NCBI GenBank assembly: GCA_964348525.1
Contig: CAYGCY010000002.1
Coordinates: forward strand, 1-64,000
Length of the DNA: 64,000 nt
Direction: 5' to 3'
From: 12-FULL-44-12b sp964348525
Lineage (GTDB): Bacteria; Patescibacteriota; Minisyncoccia; Phycocordibacterales; Zambryskibacteraceae
Below the pieces are notes generated by a model, which saw nothing but the letters and a program-made list of their open reading frames with translations, searched no databases and was not told where the DNA came from. The position numbers and the translations under genes were made by a program. This document shows positions 41,174-49,099 of this stretch, piece after piece; within the stretch, counting starts at the first letter, position 1, and the number at the start of each line of letters is the position of its first letter.

Positions 41174-42925
41174 TTATTCAAGCACTGCTTTTATCCTGCG
41201 AATACCTTGCGCCACAGCTTCTTCTTTCTGGATTTTAAATGTGCCCAAATCTCCTGTATTTGCGACATGAGGTCCACCACAGAATTCTTTTGAAAATGCA
41301 TGCTCTAAATCACTGCCAATAAAATAAACAGAAACCTCGTCTCCATATTTTTCGCTAAACAGATGCCGTGCCCCAATCTTCATCGCCTCTTCTTTTGGCA
41401 AAATAATATTCTGGACGGGCAACTTTTCAGCAATTTTCTCATTCACAATGTTCTCCACTTTTTGCTTTTCCTCCTCTGTCATTTTTTGTGAATGGGCAAA
41501 ATCAAAGCGCAACCTTTCTGGAGTGATATTTGAACCCTTCTGTCCAACATGCTCTCCTAGCACCCTTTTTAAGGCTTCGTGAAGCAAGTGTGTGGCCGTG
41601 TGGTATTTGGTCTCCATTTCGCCGTGGCCTGCAAGCCCACCTTTAAACTTTTGTTCCGCCCCCGCGCGAGACAGTTCTTGATGGGCTTTAAATTTCTCCT
41701 GAAACTCTTTTTCATTTATTTCTCTTCCATTTTCTTTTGCTAGCTCTTTTGTAAGTTCAAAAGGAAACCCGTAGGAAGTAAATAAAACGAAAGGGTCTTC
41801 TCCCTTTTCAAAATGCTTGAGACCGGCTTCGAGGGTTTCTTTAAATTTATTTATCTCCTCAGTTATGACTTGTTTTATTAAATTCGCGTCAAAATCATAG
41901 TGATTTTTATAAATGACATGACCAATAACAATTTCAGCAACAATAACTAGTTCTGACAAATCTGCTTTTATTTTCTTTGTATGAATGTATGCCCTACGAA
42001 GTAAGCGCCGTAAAATGTAGCCTCTGTCTGTATTTGATGGCACAACCCCATCATTTATCATAAATACCGCGGTACGTATGTGGTCAACGATAATTCTTGA
42101 AGAACGACCCGCCTTAGAATCGAACTCCCGCAATGGCAATAGTAGTGGCGCAAAAATGTCTGTGTCATATGCGGTTTTCTTGCCCTGCATCACAGAGGTT
42201 AACCTTTCAAGCCCAGCCCCCGTATCAACATTTTTATTAGCTAGTTTTCCAATAACTTTCCCATCTTTTTTCTCATATTCCATAAAAACATCATTCCAAA
42301 TTTCTACAACAGTCTCATCCTTTACTGCTTTCAAAAATTCTTCTTTAGATAAATTTCCCAGCCCATTTTCTGTAAGGTCATAAAACATTTCTGTATCTGG
42401 GCCACACGGGCCATCGTCTCCCGCACTCCAAAAATTATCTTCGGCTCCCAAAAAATAAATTCTATTTTCTGCAATACCATTTTTCATCCAAATGCCCGCT
42501 GATTCAGTATCTTTTGGCGCATTTTCATCGCCCTCAAAACAAGTTATATAGAGCCTGTTTAAATCTAAACCAAAACCTTCTTCTTTTGAGGTTAAAAGCT
42601 CAACGCTCCACTTAATAGCATCCTCTTTAAAATAATCTCCAAGAGACCAATTGCCGAGCATTTCAAAAAAGGTTAGGTGCCTATTGTCGCCAACATCATC
42701 AATGTCTCCGGTGCGAATACATTTTTGAATATCAACCAACCTTTTTCCTTTTGGGTGCTCCTTGCCCAAAAGATATGGAATGAGGGGTTGCATCCCTGCA
42801 CTATTAAAAAGCGTTTTCTGTGTAGCAGAAACTTCACTCGGTATAAGAGAAGCGGATGGGATTTCGATATGTCCCCTTTTAACAAAAAAATCTATGAATC
42901 TGCGCCTTATTTCTGCTGACTCCAT
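41174..42925 (-). CDS. alaS: Alanyl-tRNA synthetase without the C-Ala domain
   Basis: 583 residues against about 875 in E. coli. Catalytic domain: 'ESAEIRRRFIDFFVKRGH', 'SAGMQPLIPYLLGKEHP', 'DDGPCGPDTEMFYD', 'NVDTGAGLERLTSVMQG'. The editing domain is present with zinc motifs 'HTATHLL' and 'CGGPHVANTG'. The C-Ala (DHHA1-containing) tail is absent. I start at 42925, not 42979, because TATATT ends 6 nt before this ATG and the protein then begins with the family's usual ESxEIR. It charges all three tRNA-Ala of this window. Confidence 0.95.
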   Translation of the reverse strand: MESAEIRRRFIDFFVKRGHIEIPSASLIPSEVSATQKTLFNSAGMQPLIPYLLGKEHPKGKRLVDIQKCIRTGDIDDVGDNRHLTFFEMLGNWSLGDYFKEDAIKWSVELLTSKEEGFGLDLNRLYITCFEGDENAPKDTESAGIWMKNGIAENRIYFLGAEDNFWSAGDDGPCGPDTEMFYDLTENGLGNLSKEEFLKAVKDETVVEIWNDVFMEYEKKDGKVIGKLANKNVDTGAGLERLTSVMQGKKTAYDTDIFAPLLLPLREFDSKAGRSSRIIVDHIRTAVFMINDGVVPSNTDRGYILRRLLRRAYIHTKKIKADLSELVIVAEIVIGHVIYKNHYDFDANLIKQVITEEINKFKETLEAGLKHFEKGEDPFVLFTSYGFPFELTKELAKENGREINEKEFQEKFKAHQELSRAGAEQKFKGGLAGHGEMETKYHTATHLLHEALKRVLGEHVGQKGSNITPERLRFDFAHSQKMTEEEKQKVENIVNEKIAEKLPVQNIILPKEEAMKIGARHLFSEKYGDEVSVYFIGSDLEHAFSKEFCGGPHVANTGDLGTFKIQKEEAVAQGIRRIKAVLE

Positions 42926-43025
42926 AGCAAAAATATAACATATTAGCGCTTTAAAACGAGCCTTGTTTGCACCATTCACGAATAAATTTTTCCAGCGAAA
43001 AATTTTGCTGTCTCTCAGTTTTTTA

Positions 43026-43139
43026 AAGTAAAGAGCCCCGTGAGATACCAGAGGACGAGTGGTGTTTGCCTTTTAGGAGCGCGGTATATCTCTCCGTGAA
43101 GGCAAATACCCGAGTCCTTATCTCACGGGGTCTTGACTT
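43026..43139. repeat. 114-bp near-perfect palindrome (structured RNA or small mobile repeat)
   Basis: Outer arms AAGTAAAGAGCCCCGTGAGA.. (43026-43047) and ..TCTCACGGGGTCTTGACTT (43119-43139) pair over about 20 bp. Inner arms at 43050-43072 and 43099-43118 (both containing TTTGCCTT / AAGGCAAA and GGAC / GTCC) continue the stem, and GGAG / CTCC caps it. It lies between udg and alaS with no gene in it. Confidence 0.7.
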
Positions 43140-43190
43140 ACCTATGCTGAAAAACTTCCGAGACGAACAGTATAAATAAGACTCGTTTTG

Positions 43191-43784
43191 CTAGATAAGG
43201 GTTTTTAGAACAGCAAAATCATTTACGAGCTCTGGTTTTTTGCTTTGGGTATAGATAGCAACTGCCGGGTGATATAAAGGCACAATTTTTATTGCGCCAA
43301 ATGACGCATCTGCATCTATTACTCTGCCGTGAAGCTCTGAAATTGGCAGTTCATTTTCTAAACAATCAAATTTATCCAAAATATACTTCATTGAAAACCG
43401 CCCGAGTGGAGCAATAACTTTTGGTCTAATTATTTCTAATTGTCTATCCAAATATGGCCCGTATGATTTTATTTCCTCTTCAGTTGGGTCACGATTTTCA
43501 GGTGGTCTATCTTTCACAATGTTAGTTATGTAAACATCTTCTCTTGAAATGTCCGCGCTCGCTAAAAGCTCGTCTAATATTTTCCCAGCTCGCCCCACAA
43601 ACGGCCTTCCTGTTTTTGCTTCATTTTTTCCAGGGGCTTCGCCAATAAACATTATTTTCGCGCTATGACTTCCCTCTCCTATCACAGGAAAATTGTGTTC
43701 CTCGGTTCTATATTTATACAAAGGAAGCGACTCATCTTCCAATAAGTCTTCTTTTACTTTCTTCATTTCTGGATCTATATTCAT
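43191..43784 (-). CDS. Family 4-like uracil-DNA glycosylase lacking the Fe-S cysteines
   Basis: 197 residues with the UDG fold motifs 'MFIGEAPGKNEAKTGRPFVG' (motif A, ~46-65) and 'PLYHPAVAIY' (motif B His). In family 4 enzymes four Cys hold a 4Fe-4S cluster; here the expected KCRPP reads 'KDRPPENRD', the later Cys reads 'IKSYGPYLD', and the N-terminal pair is absent ('LPLYKYRTEE'). Only one Cys remains in the protein. It should still remove uracil from DNA, but without the cluster. It overlaps the exonuclease gene by 4 nt. Confidence 0.85.
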   Translation of the reverse strand: MNIDPEMKKVKEDLLEDESLPLYKYRTEEHNFPVIGEGSHSAKIMFIGEAPGKNEAKTGRPFVGRAGKILDELLASADISREDVYITNIVKDRPPENRDPTEEEIKSYGPYLDRQLEIIRPKVIAPLGRFSMKYILDKFDCLENELPISELHGRVIDADASFGAIKIVPLYHPAVAIYTQSKKPELVNDFAVLKTLI

Positions 43785-44479
43785 TTCAAAATCTCAGTCA
43801 ATGTGTACACCCAGTCTTCATTCAAGGGGTTTTCTTTCTTTTTGGTTTCCAAAAACCATTCTAAGTATTCCCTATCCTTTTTTAATATATCTTCAACCAA
43901 TTCGCCTTTGTATTTTCCAAAAGAAAAACGCCTGATGAGACTAGGCCTTCCAGATATTTCTATCATTTCCTCCAAAGAAACATCTTTTAAGAAAAATTCA
44001 AAAAGTTTTTCAAGCACAGCTACATCTCCACGAGCATCGTGCGCCTGACCCTCTGCATCTAAATCATAGGCATACCTCAAATACTGCAACTTGTGATTTG
44101 TAAGTTTTGCCTCCTTATCCAAGTGTCTAGCAACCTTTAAAGTACAAATATATTTTTGCGGTACCAAGCCTTCTGATGCAATAACTCCCATATCAAAAAG
44201 AGCATTATGGGCAACCATTATTGAACCCTGTGCAAATAACTCCTCTAGACGCTTCTTCATTTCGCTTTCTACAAAAAGAGGTTTATCCGCAACCATCGCC
44301 CGAGTGATGTGATGAACACTTGTCGCTTCAAAAGACAGCTCTATACCTTCCGGTGGTTTAAAAAGCTCCGTGCCTTCTTCACCTGTTTTCCAGACTTTAT
44401 AAGATATTTGCACAAGGCGGTCTTTATCCGTAAGGCCTGTGGTTTCTGTATCTAAAAAAATAATTGGTTTTTCGTGCAT
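43781..44479 (-). CDS. DnaQ-like 3'-5' exonuclease (DEDDh)
   Basis: 232 residues. ExoI 'IIFLDTETTGLTDKDRL' (~6-22), ExoII 'VAHNALFDMGVI' and ExoIII 'GQAHDARGDVAVLEKLF' with the HxxxxD signature. A C-terminal part ('SFGKYKGELVEDILKKDREY', 'WFLETKKKE') matches the short domain found after exonuclease domains in many CPR and phage proteins. It may proofread or trim DNA. It overlaps udg, suggesting a repair mini-operon. Confidence 0.88.
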   Translation of the reverse strand: MHEKPIIFLDTETTGLTDKDRLVQISYKVWKTGEEGTELFKPPEGIELSFEATSVHHITRAMVADKPLFVESEMKKRLEELFAQGSIMVAHNALFDMGVIASEGLVPQKYICTLKVARHLDKEAKLTNHKLQYLRYAYDLDAEGQAHDARGDVAVLEKLFEFFLKDVSLEEMIEISGRPSLIRRFSFGKYKGELVEDILKKDREYLEWFLETKKKENPLNEDWVYTLTEILK

Positions 44480-44482
44480 AGG

Positions 44483-45310
44483 TTACAAACTGCTTACTTC
44501 GTGTAAGACATGTTTAATTTTTTCATCATTTAATCCAATAGACTTCAATATTCCCTGATTAGTTAGCAACGAATCGGCAAAAACCACGCCTTGTTCTAAT
44601 AAAGAATGCTTCTGTGTCTCATTAAGTAGGCTCAGGCATGTAATAGGGAGTGTCTTCGTTTCCAAAATCAAATCATGCAAATTGCCTTGCTCTGGATAGT
44701 TCCACCCGACAAGTTTTAATTTGGTGCATTCTGCGTACTGTATGGCGGTTGTAGTAAATTTAGTATTTGTTACGAGCCAGCCTTCAGTTACTTTTCTGTT
44801 GGACCCATCGTAATTAAAAGTAGTATTTTTCAAATCATCTATACGCGCCTTAACATACAAAACAACTTTTAAATCGGACTTGATTCCCAATTCGTTATGA
44901 AATTTAGCCTCCACCGCTATTAAATCTTTTTCATTCCACGCAACTACGTCAACCTCATGAGGTACACATTCACCCAACATTATTTCGTCTGTTTTGGTTT
45001 GAAAGCCTTTTCTGTTTAGGATTTCTGCCACATATTTTTCAAACGGAAATCCAGACGGTCCAAGATCCATAACCGCTCTTTTTAAAACATACCTCTTGGC
45101 AGAGGAAGGCGACATTTTATGAAGATGCTCAAAAGCCTTTTTATATATCTCTACCGTTTTTGTGTTCTCTGCTAATTCCCCCACAACTTCAGCAACTATC
45201 ACTTCTGCATTTTGCGCATTGGCACCGGCTCTAATAAGAGAGTTGCGAAGCTTGTTTTCATCAAAAAGCTCTCTTTCACCGCTAGCTTTTAAAACATAAA
45301 TAGGCGTCAT
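44483..45310 (-). CDS. ATP-cone plus Mrr-like PD-(D/E)XK nuclease protein
   Basis: 275 residues. The N-terminal ~85 residues are an ATP-cone domain ('VLKASGERELFDENKLRNSL', 'SPSSAKRYVLKRAVMDLGP'), known as an allosteric nucleotide sensor in ribonucleotide reductases. Then a restriction-endonuclease-like fold: 'FEKYVAEILNRKGFQTK', 'PHEVDVVAWN' and 'LIAVEAKFH' supply the E..D..ExK residues. The C-terminal ~100 residues are unassigned. TATACT ends 6 nt before the ATG (leaderless). It might be a nuclease gated by ATP or dATP. Confidence 0.75.
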   Translation of the reverse strand: MTPIYVLKASGERELFDENKLRNSLIRAGANAQNAEVIVAEVVGELAENTKTVEIYKKAFEHLHKMSPSSAKRYVLKRAVMDLGPSGFPFEKYVAEILNRKGFQTKTDEIMLGECVPHEVDVVAWNEKDLIAVEAKFHNELGIKSDLKVVLYVKARIDDLKNTTFNYDGSNRKVTEGWLVTNTKFTTTAIQYAECTKLKLVGWNYPEQGNLHDLILETKTLPITCLSLLNETQKHSLLEQGVVFADSLLTNQGILKSIGLNDEKIKHVLHEVSSL

Positions 45311-45325
45311 ACAGAAAGTATAACA

Positions 45326-46387
45326 TTAGCTAAGTATTGCCCCACCCATGACTTTTTGGCCTTTATAAAAAACCACTGATTGACCTTCCGCTATAGGGGT
45401 AGGGCTTTTTACAGAGACATACCAATTGCCTGTTTTTTTGAAAAGTTCGGTTTTTTGCTTTTTTTGTCGATATCTAAATCTTGCATCAAAAAGACCCCCA
45501 TTAAGAAGACGGGTATCTTCATTGAAAGAAACTTTTGTAAGCTTGAATGTATATTCATTAGATAAATCTTTTTGAGATCCAACAGTCAGAGTGTTGTTTT
45601 TCACATCTTTTTTTAATACATACATCGGCTCATCATTTACACCTTTTTTTGTGATGTTAAAACCGTGTCTCTCCCCTTCAGTGTAGAACCATACTCCGTC
45701 GTGGGTTCCTATTATTCCCCCTTTGATATTTTTTACTTTCCCTTTTTTGGTTGTTATGTTTATTTTCAAATATTTCTTTAAATCAAGAGGGCCAAGAAAA
45801 CATATGCCTTGACTGTCTTTTTTATCTGCTACTGGAATACCTGCTTTTTTTGCTATTGCCCTAACTTCTTGTTTTGTAAGATTTTCAAGCGGAAAAATTA
45901 TTTGTTCTAATTTTTCATTAGATACTGCCCACAAAAAATAGGTCTGGTCTTTTTCTTTGTCTTTCGGCTCGCTTAACACGGTCTTTCCGTCTTCTATGTT
46001 TATACACGCATAGTGTCCCGTTGCCACAAAATCAGCATCAAGTTTTTTAGCGATTTGAAAAAGAGTTTCGAATTTAACAAATTTATTGCACAAAATATCT
46101 GGATTGGGAGTCCTTCCGGCTTTATATTCTCTTATCATTTCATCGGCTACATATTTTTTGTAGAGTTTTTTTGCGTCTACTGTATACAAAGGTATATCTA
46201 GAGATGAAGCCACTCTCATGGCATCACGCCTCTCTTCTTTTTCAGGACAATAAAATCCCTCTGGGTGCCATGTTTCTATAAATACTCCCACAACATCAAA
46301 ACCTCTTTTTTTGAGCAAATATGCGGAAACAGAGGAATCCACTCCTCCAGACATGCCTACTATTGCCCTCGGTTTTTTATTTTTCAC
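45326..46387 (-). CDS. mnmA: tRNA-specific 2-thiouridylase MnmA
   Basis: 353 residues. PP-loop 'VGMSGGVDSSVSAYLL' (~9-24), catalytic Cys in 'NPDILCNKFVKF' and 'DSQGICFLGPLDLKKYL', and the C-terminal beta-barrel. It puts sulfur on U34 of tRNA-Lys, Glu and Gln. Start GTG: an extended -10 (TGGTAATAT) ends 6 nt upstream, so the transcript is probably leaderless with GTG at its 5' end. Confidence 0.96.
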   Translation of the reverse strand: MKNKKPRAIVGMSGGVDSSVSAYLLKKRGFDVVGVFIETWHPEGFYCPEKEERRDAMRVASSLDIPLYTVDAKKLYKKYVADEMIREYKAGRTPNPDILCNKFVKFETLFQIAKKLDADFVATGHYACINIEDGKTVLSEPKDKEKDQTYFLWAVSNEKLEQIIFPLENLTKQEVRAIAKKAGIPVADKKDSQGICFLGPLDLKKYLKINITTKKGKVKNIKGGIIGTHDGVWFYTEGERHGFNITKKGVNDEPMYVLKKDVKNNTLTVGSQKDLSNEYTFKLTKVSFNEDTRLLNGGLFDARFRYRQKKQKTELFKKTGNWYVSVKSPTPIAEGQSVVFYKGQKVMGGAILS

Positions 46388-46446
46388 ACTTTGATATTAC
46401 CAGAAAGCTCTATTTTAGGGCTTATTTGGGATACAAGATAAAATAC

Positions 46447-46476
46447 TTGACAAACGTTTAACTAGTGTTATATAAT
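46447..46476 (+). promoter_or_regulatory. Strong promoter of the 46507 gene
   Basis: TTGACA (46447-46452), 18-bp spacer, TATAAT (46471-46476), both consensus. Confidence 0.8.
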
Positions 46477-46506
46477 AGAAAAAGACCCCTAACCTTGGTA
46501 AATCAA

Positions 46507-46782
46507 ATGCCAATCGTTCTAATCTTGCTCGGTGCATTGTTTTTCGTTGTCGGCTCCAATGAGATCGTTGGTGGCTCTCAGAACCCAATGGACCTCATTG
46601 TGGTAGCTGTCGGAATCTGTTTCTGGGCAATCGGCCTTCTCATCCACGTCATCACAATAGTCGTGGAAAAACAGACGAACCGACAGATCAAGGCTGTATT
46701 CCGCATCTCGAACCCCCTTTTCTCTGAGGTGGAGCTCGAGGAGTTGTGGAATGCAAGAAAGGAAAAGTTCCTCAACCCGTAA
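46507..46782 (+). CDS. Small two-helix membrane protein, single gene with own promoter and terminator
   Basis: 91 residues from the ATG at 46507; an upstream GTG at 46465 overlaps the -10 box and cannot be the start. Two membrane helices (~2-17 'PIVLILLGALFFVVGS' and ~33-53 'IVVAVGICFWAIGLLIHVIT') are followed by a charged tail ('ELEELWNARKEKFLNP'). Unrecognised. G/C-rich codons, a consensus promoter and a GC-rich terminator mark it as one of the cassette-like units, though I see no clear Shine-Dalgarno. Confidence 0.6.
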   Translation: MPIVLILLGALFFVVGSNEIVGGSQNPMDLIVVAVGICFWAIGLLIHVITIVVEKQTNRQIKAVFRISNPLFSEVELEELWNARKEKFLNP

Positions 46783-46783
46783 C

Positions 46784-46823
46784 CCGCCCGCAGAGCCCCC
46801 GCGCTCTCGCGGGCGGTTCTGTT
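46784..46823 (+). terminator. Terminator of the 46507 gene
   Basis: CCGCCCGC / GCGGGCGG stem with an inner AGAGC / GCTCT helix, followed by TTCTGTT. Confidence 0.7.
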
Positions 46824-46829
46824 ATAAAA

Positions 46830-47786
46830 TTATTTTCCTAGATATTTTTCTCTATTTATCTGATGTTCTTCAAAAGTTTTAGCGAAATACATATGCCCAG
46901 CTTTGTCTGAAAGAAAATACAGATAATTTGTTTTCGCCGGATAAAGAGTTGCTTTTATAGACTCAAGCCCCGGATTCCCTATTGGGGTAGGAGGTAAACC
47001 CGTATGGACGTACGTGTTGTATGGAGAATCTATTTTCAAATCATCAGTCGTTAACTGAAAAGTACCTTTGCCATTTATGTATATGAACGTGGCATCTGCT
47101 TGAAGCGCCATACCCATATCGAGGCGTTTCCATAATACTTGCGCCACTTTTGCTCTATCTTCAGGAAATATGGTTTCTCTCTCCACGATTGAAGCCATTT
47201 TTATAATATCTGCCTCACTTCGTTTGGTCTTTTTTATATCAATCTCTAGTGGTTCTATATGTTTTTTAAAATTGTTTGTCATTATCTCTATGACGTCTTT
47301 TTCTGTCATATTTGGGTCAAAAAAATAAGTATCTGGAAATAAATACCCTTCGGGGGCTGTAGCCAAAAATGTTCTGAAATTAAATCTTGGAAAATCTCTG
47401 AATTTATTTAGTATTTCTTTTTTTGACAAGCCTTCTTGAATTGTAATTTTCAAAGACGATAAAGAGTAGGTGCCTTTGTTTATCCTTTTGGCTATTCGGC
47501 ATGCTCCCAGAGGTTTTTCGAAATTATAGACCCCGGCCTTTGATTCTAGGTGTCCAAAAAGATAACTGCATAGTTTGAATGGGAGCTCATTTCTTATAAG
47601 CCCTTTTTCTCGAAGGCTCAATGAGATTTCTCCCAAACTTGCTCCTTTTGGCACATCAAAATACTTTGGAAAAGTGGTAGTGGAATTTGGTATTGAAAAA
47701 AGTAAAAGAAAACTAAAAAAGATTATAAAAAGCACTCCGAAAAATTCGTACCGGAGAATATTCTTCTTTAATGTTTCGGCATCCAT
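46830..47786 (-). CDS. mltG: Endolytic murein transglycosylase MltG
   Basis: 318 residues from the ATG at 47786, 10 nt after the stop of the upstream gene; the ATG at 47849 would overlap that gene. A membrane helix (~16-35) precedes the YceG domain: 'GYLFPDTYFFDPNMTEKDV', catalytic Glu in 'ASIVERETIFPEDRAKV', 'LQADATFIYINGKG' and 'YNTYVHTGLPPTPIGNPGL'. It cuts nascent glycan strands. Confidence 0.93.
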   Translation of the reverse strand: MDAETLKKNILRYEFFGVLFIIFFSFLLLFSIPNSTTTFPKYFDVPKGASLGEISLSLREKGLIRNELPFKLCSYLFGHLESKAGVYNFEKPLGACRIAKRINKGTYSLSSLKITIQEGLSKKEILNKFRDFPRFNFRTFLATAPEGYLFPDTYFFDPNMTEKDVIEIMTNNFKKHIEPLEIDIKKTKRSEADIIKMASIVERETIFPEDRAKVAQVLWKRLDMGMALQADATFIYINGKGTFQLTTDDLKIDSPYNTYVHTGLPPTPIGNPGLESIKATLYPAKTNYLYFLSDKAGHMYFAKTFEEHQINREKYLGK

Positions 47787-47796
47787 TTTTACGCGC

Positions 47797-49050
47797 TTAT
47801 ATAGGAAGATTAGCAGGAGCTTCACTTTTCTTGGAAAGAATACGTTCAAATGTGGGGGTCTTGGAGACTTCTCCAGGGAAATGGAAAATGGTTGCCAGCT
47901 CTTCGGTGGTCAACACAAAGGGTTTACCATGAAAATTTTTGTAAGGAATATTAAAGAAAGACCTTTTTTTATACGCTTCGAGCAATTTTCTTTTATTAAT
48001 ATGCTCTTTTTTCTTACCAAAATCTTGCCAAGCATAATCGTAAGTGGGGCCCCATCCTTTTTTGAACCCATTGAGAGTTAATGAGTTGAAAGACCCAAGA
48101 GAGCCAATAATTCCTCCCAGTCCGCCTGAATTAAAGACATCCTTCGGCGCTACATAGATTAATCTAATCATGGTATCAAAAGCGTTTTTAGAAATACTTC
48201 TCTCAATAGCAAGTATGGTGTCTTTTTCTGCAGAAGAAATTCTTCCGTAATCAGTTTTTATTTCGTTGCCATCTTTATCTTTGCCCCCAGCAAAAATACT
48301 ATCTTTTACTATTTTTTTTATTTCATCTTTAGCAGCTTTTTTCCAATCTTCCTTCTTTTTGAAAATCCTACCCTCGAGGGCTTTTTCTGTTTTGTGCGCT
48401 TGTACAAGAATCTGCACCCAGCCCTGCTCTTGCGGCTTGAGACTTCCTAAAAATTCTATGAGCGGGGTTATAGGATCTATTTTAAATTCTTCTTTAGGGT
48501 CTCTATCTAAACCATAATCTACATAAGTTTTTATTGGATATGGGTCCGGCTTTGTAAGTGTGAGCTGGGCTCCATTTAAACCAATGGACTCTTGGTCATA
48601 AACTACCGGAAGTGAATAATCCTCCGCCTCATATATTTCTATGTTCGGATATTGGGAATAAAGCTGGGCTTCAATAGAATTTTTTGAAGATTTCTGACAC
48701 CAGATAAAAAATTTAACATTGCCACCAAGAGAAACAATTTCGAGAGAAAACCACGGTCTAACGCTCCCCTTCAAAAATACTGAAATGAAATTTCCAGATG
48801 AAGATTGATAAAGAGAATTCAAAAATATTTCCATAGCCACAGGAGATTTAGTTATGTCTCGAGGAATTCTAATCTCTAAAAGAACAGTTTCCTTTTCGGC
48901 AATAAATTTTGTATGGACATATTTCATCCATGTCTCATAAAAAACTGTTCCTAGTACTAATGGGAGCCATACTGTCCAGAAAGACCACAAAGCGCTAAAA
49001 GCACTTAACAGTCTTTCAAGAAATGATGCATTTGAAAAAAGTTCACTCAT
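47797..49050 (-). CDS. Membrane protein related to the N-terminal half of the conjugation-type ATPase
   Basis: 417 residues. One or two N-terminal membrane helices (~20-40) precede a soluble region that parallels the ATPase at 3028: both contain '(E/Q)ELATIFHF' followed by an APxxLP motif ('KSEAPANLPI' here), and both carry a helical segment rich in 'KEDWKKAAKDEIKKIVK'-like sequence. It has no P-loop. It may be a membrane platform for such an ATPase. TATAAT lies 10 nt upstream of the start. It is followed closely by mltG. Confidence 0.65.
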   Translation of the reverse strand: MSELFSNASFLERLLSAFSALWSFWTVWLPLVLGTVFYETWMKYVHTKFIAEKETVLLEIRIPRDITKSPVAMEIFLNSLYQSSSGNFISVFLKGSVRPWFSLEIVSLGGNVKFFIWCQKSSKNSIEAQLYSQYPNIEIYEAEDYSLPVVYDQESIGLNGAQLTLTKPDPYPIKTYVDYGLDRDPKEEFKIDPITPLIEFLGSLKPQEQGWVQILVQAHKTEKALEGRIFKKKEDWKKAAKDEIKKIVKDSIFAGGKDKDGNEIKTDYGRISSAEKDTILAIERSISKNAFDTMIRLIYVAPKDVFNSGGLGGIIGSLGSFNSLTLNGFKKGWGPTYDYAWQDFGKKKEHINKRKLLEAYKKRSFFNIPYKNFHGKPFVLTTEELATIFHFPGEVSKTPTFERILSKKSEAPANLPI

Positions 49051-49070
49051 TTACTTTCAAATTATAACAA

Positions 49071-49097
49071 AAAATCCCCGTATATACGGGGATTTTT
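49071..49097. terminator. Intrinsic terminator between the 49100 and 47797 genes
   Basis: AAAAATCCCCGTA / TACGGGGATTTTT, a compact stem with U tracts on both strands. On the minus strand it ends the regulator transcript. Confidence 0.85.
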
Positions 49098-49099
49098 TG

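Noticed and set aside
42926..42979. Longer alaS start at 42979
   Set aside because: The extension covers the -10 box and adds residues unlike the family N-terminus; the ATG at 42925 fits both.
43026..43139. SRP RNA or 6S RNA gene
   Set aside because: The SRP GGAAG/AGCAG core is absent and the length is short for 6S RNA; kept as an unassigned palindrome.
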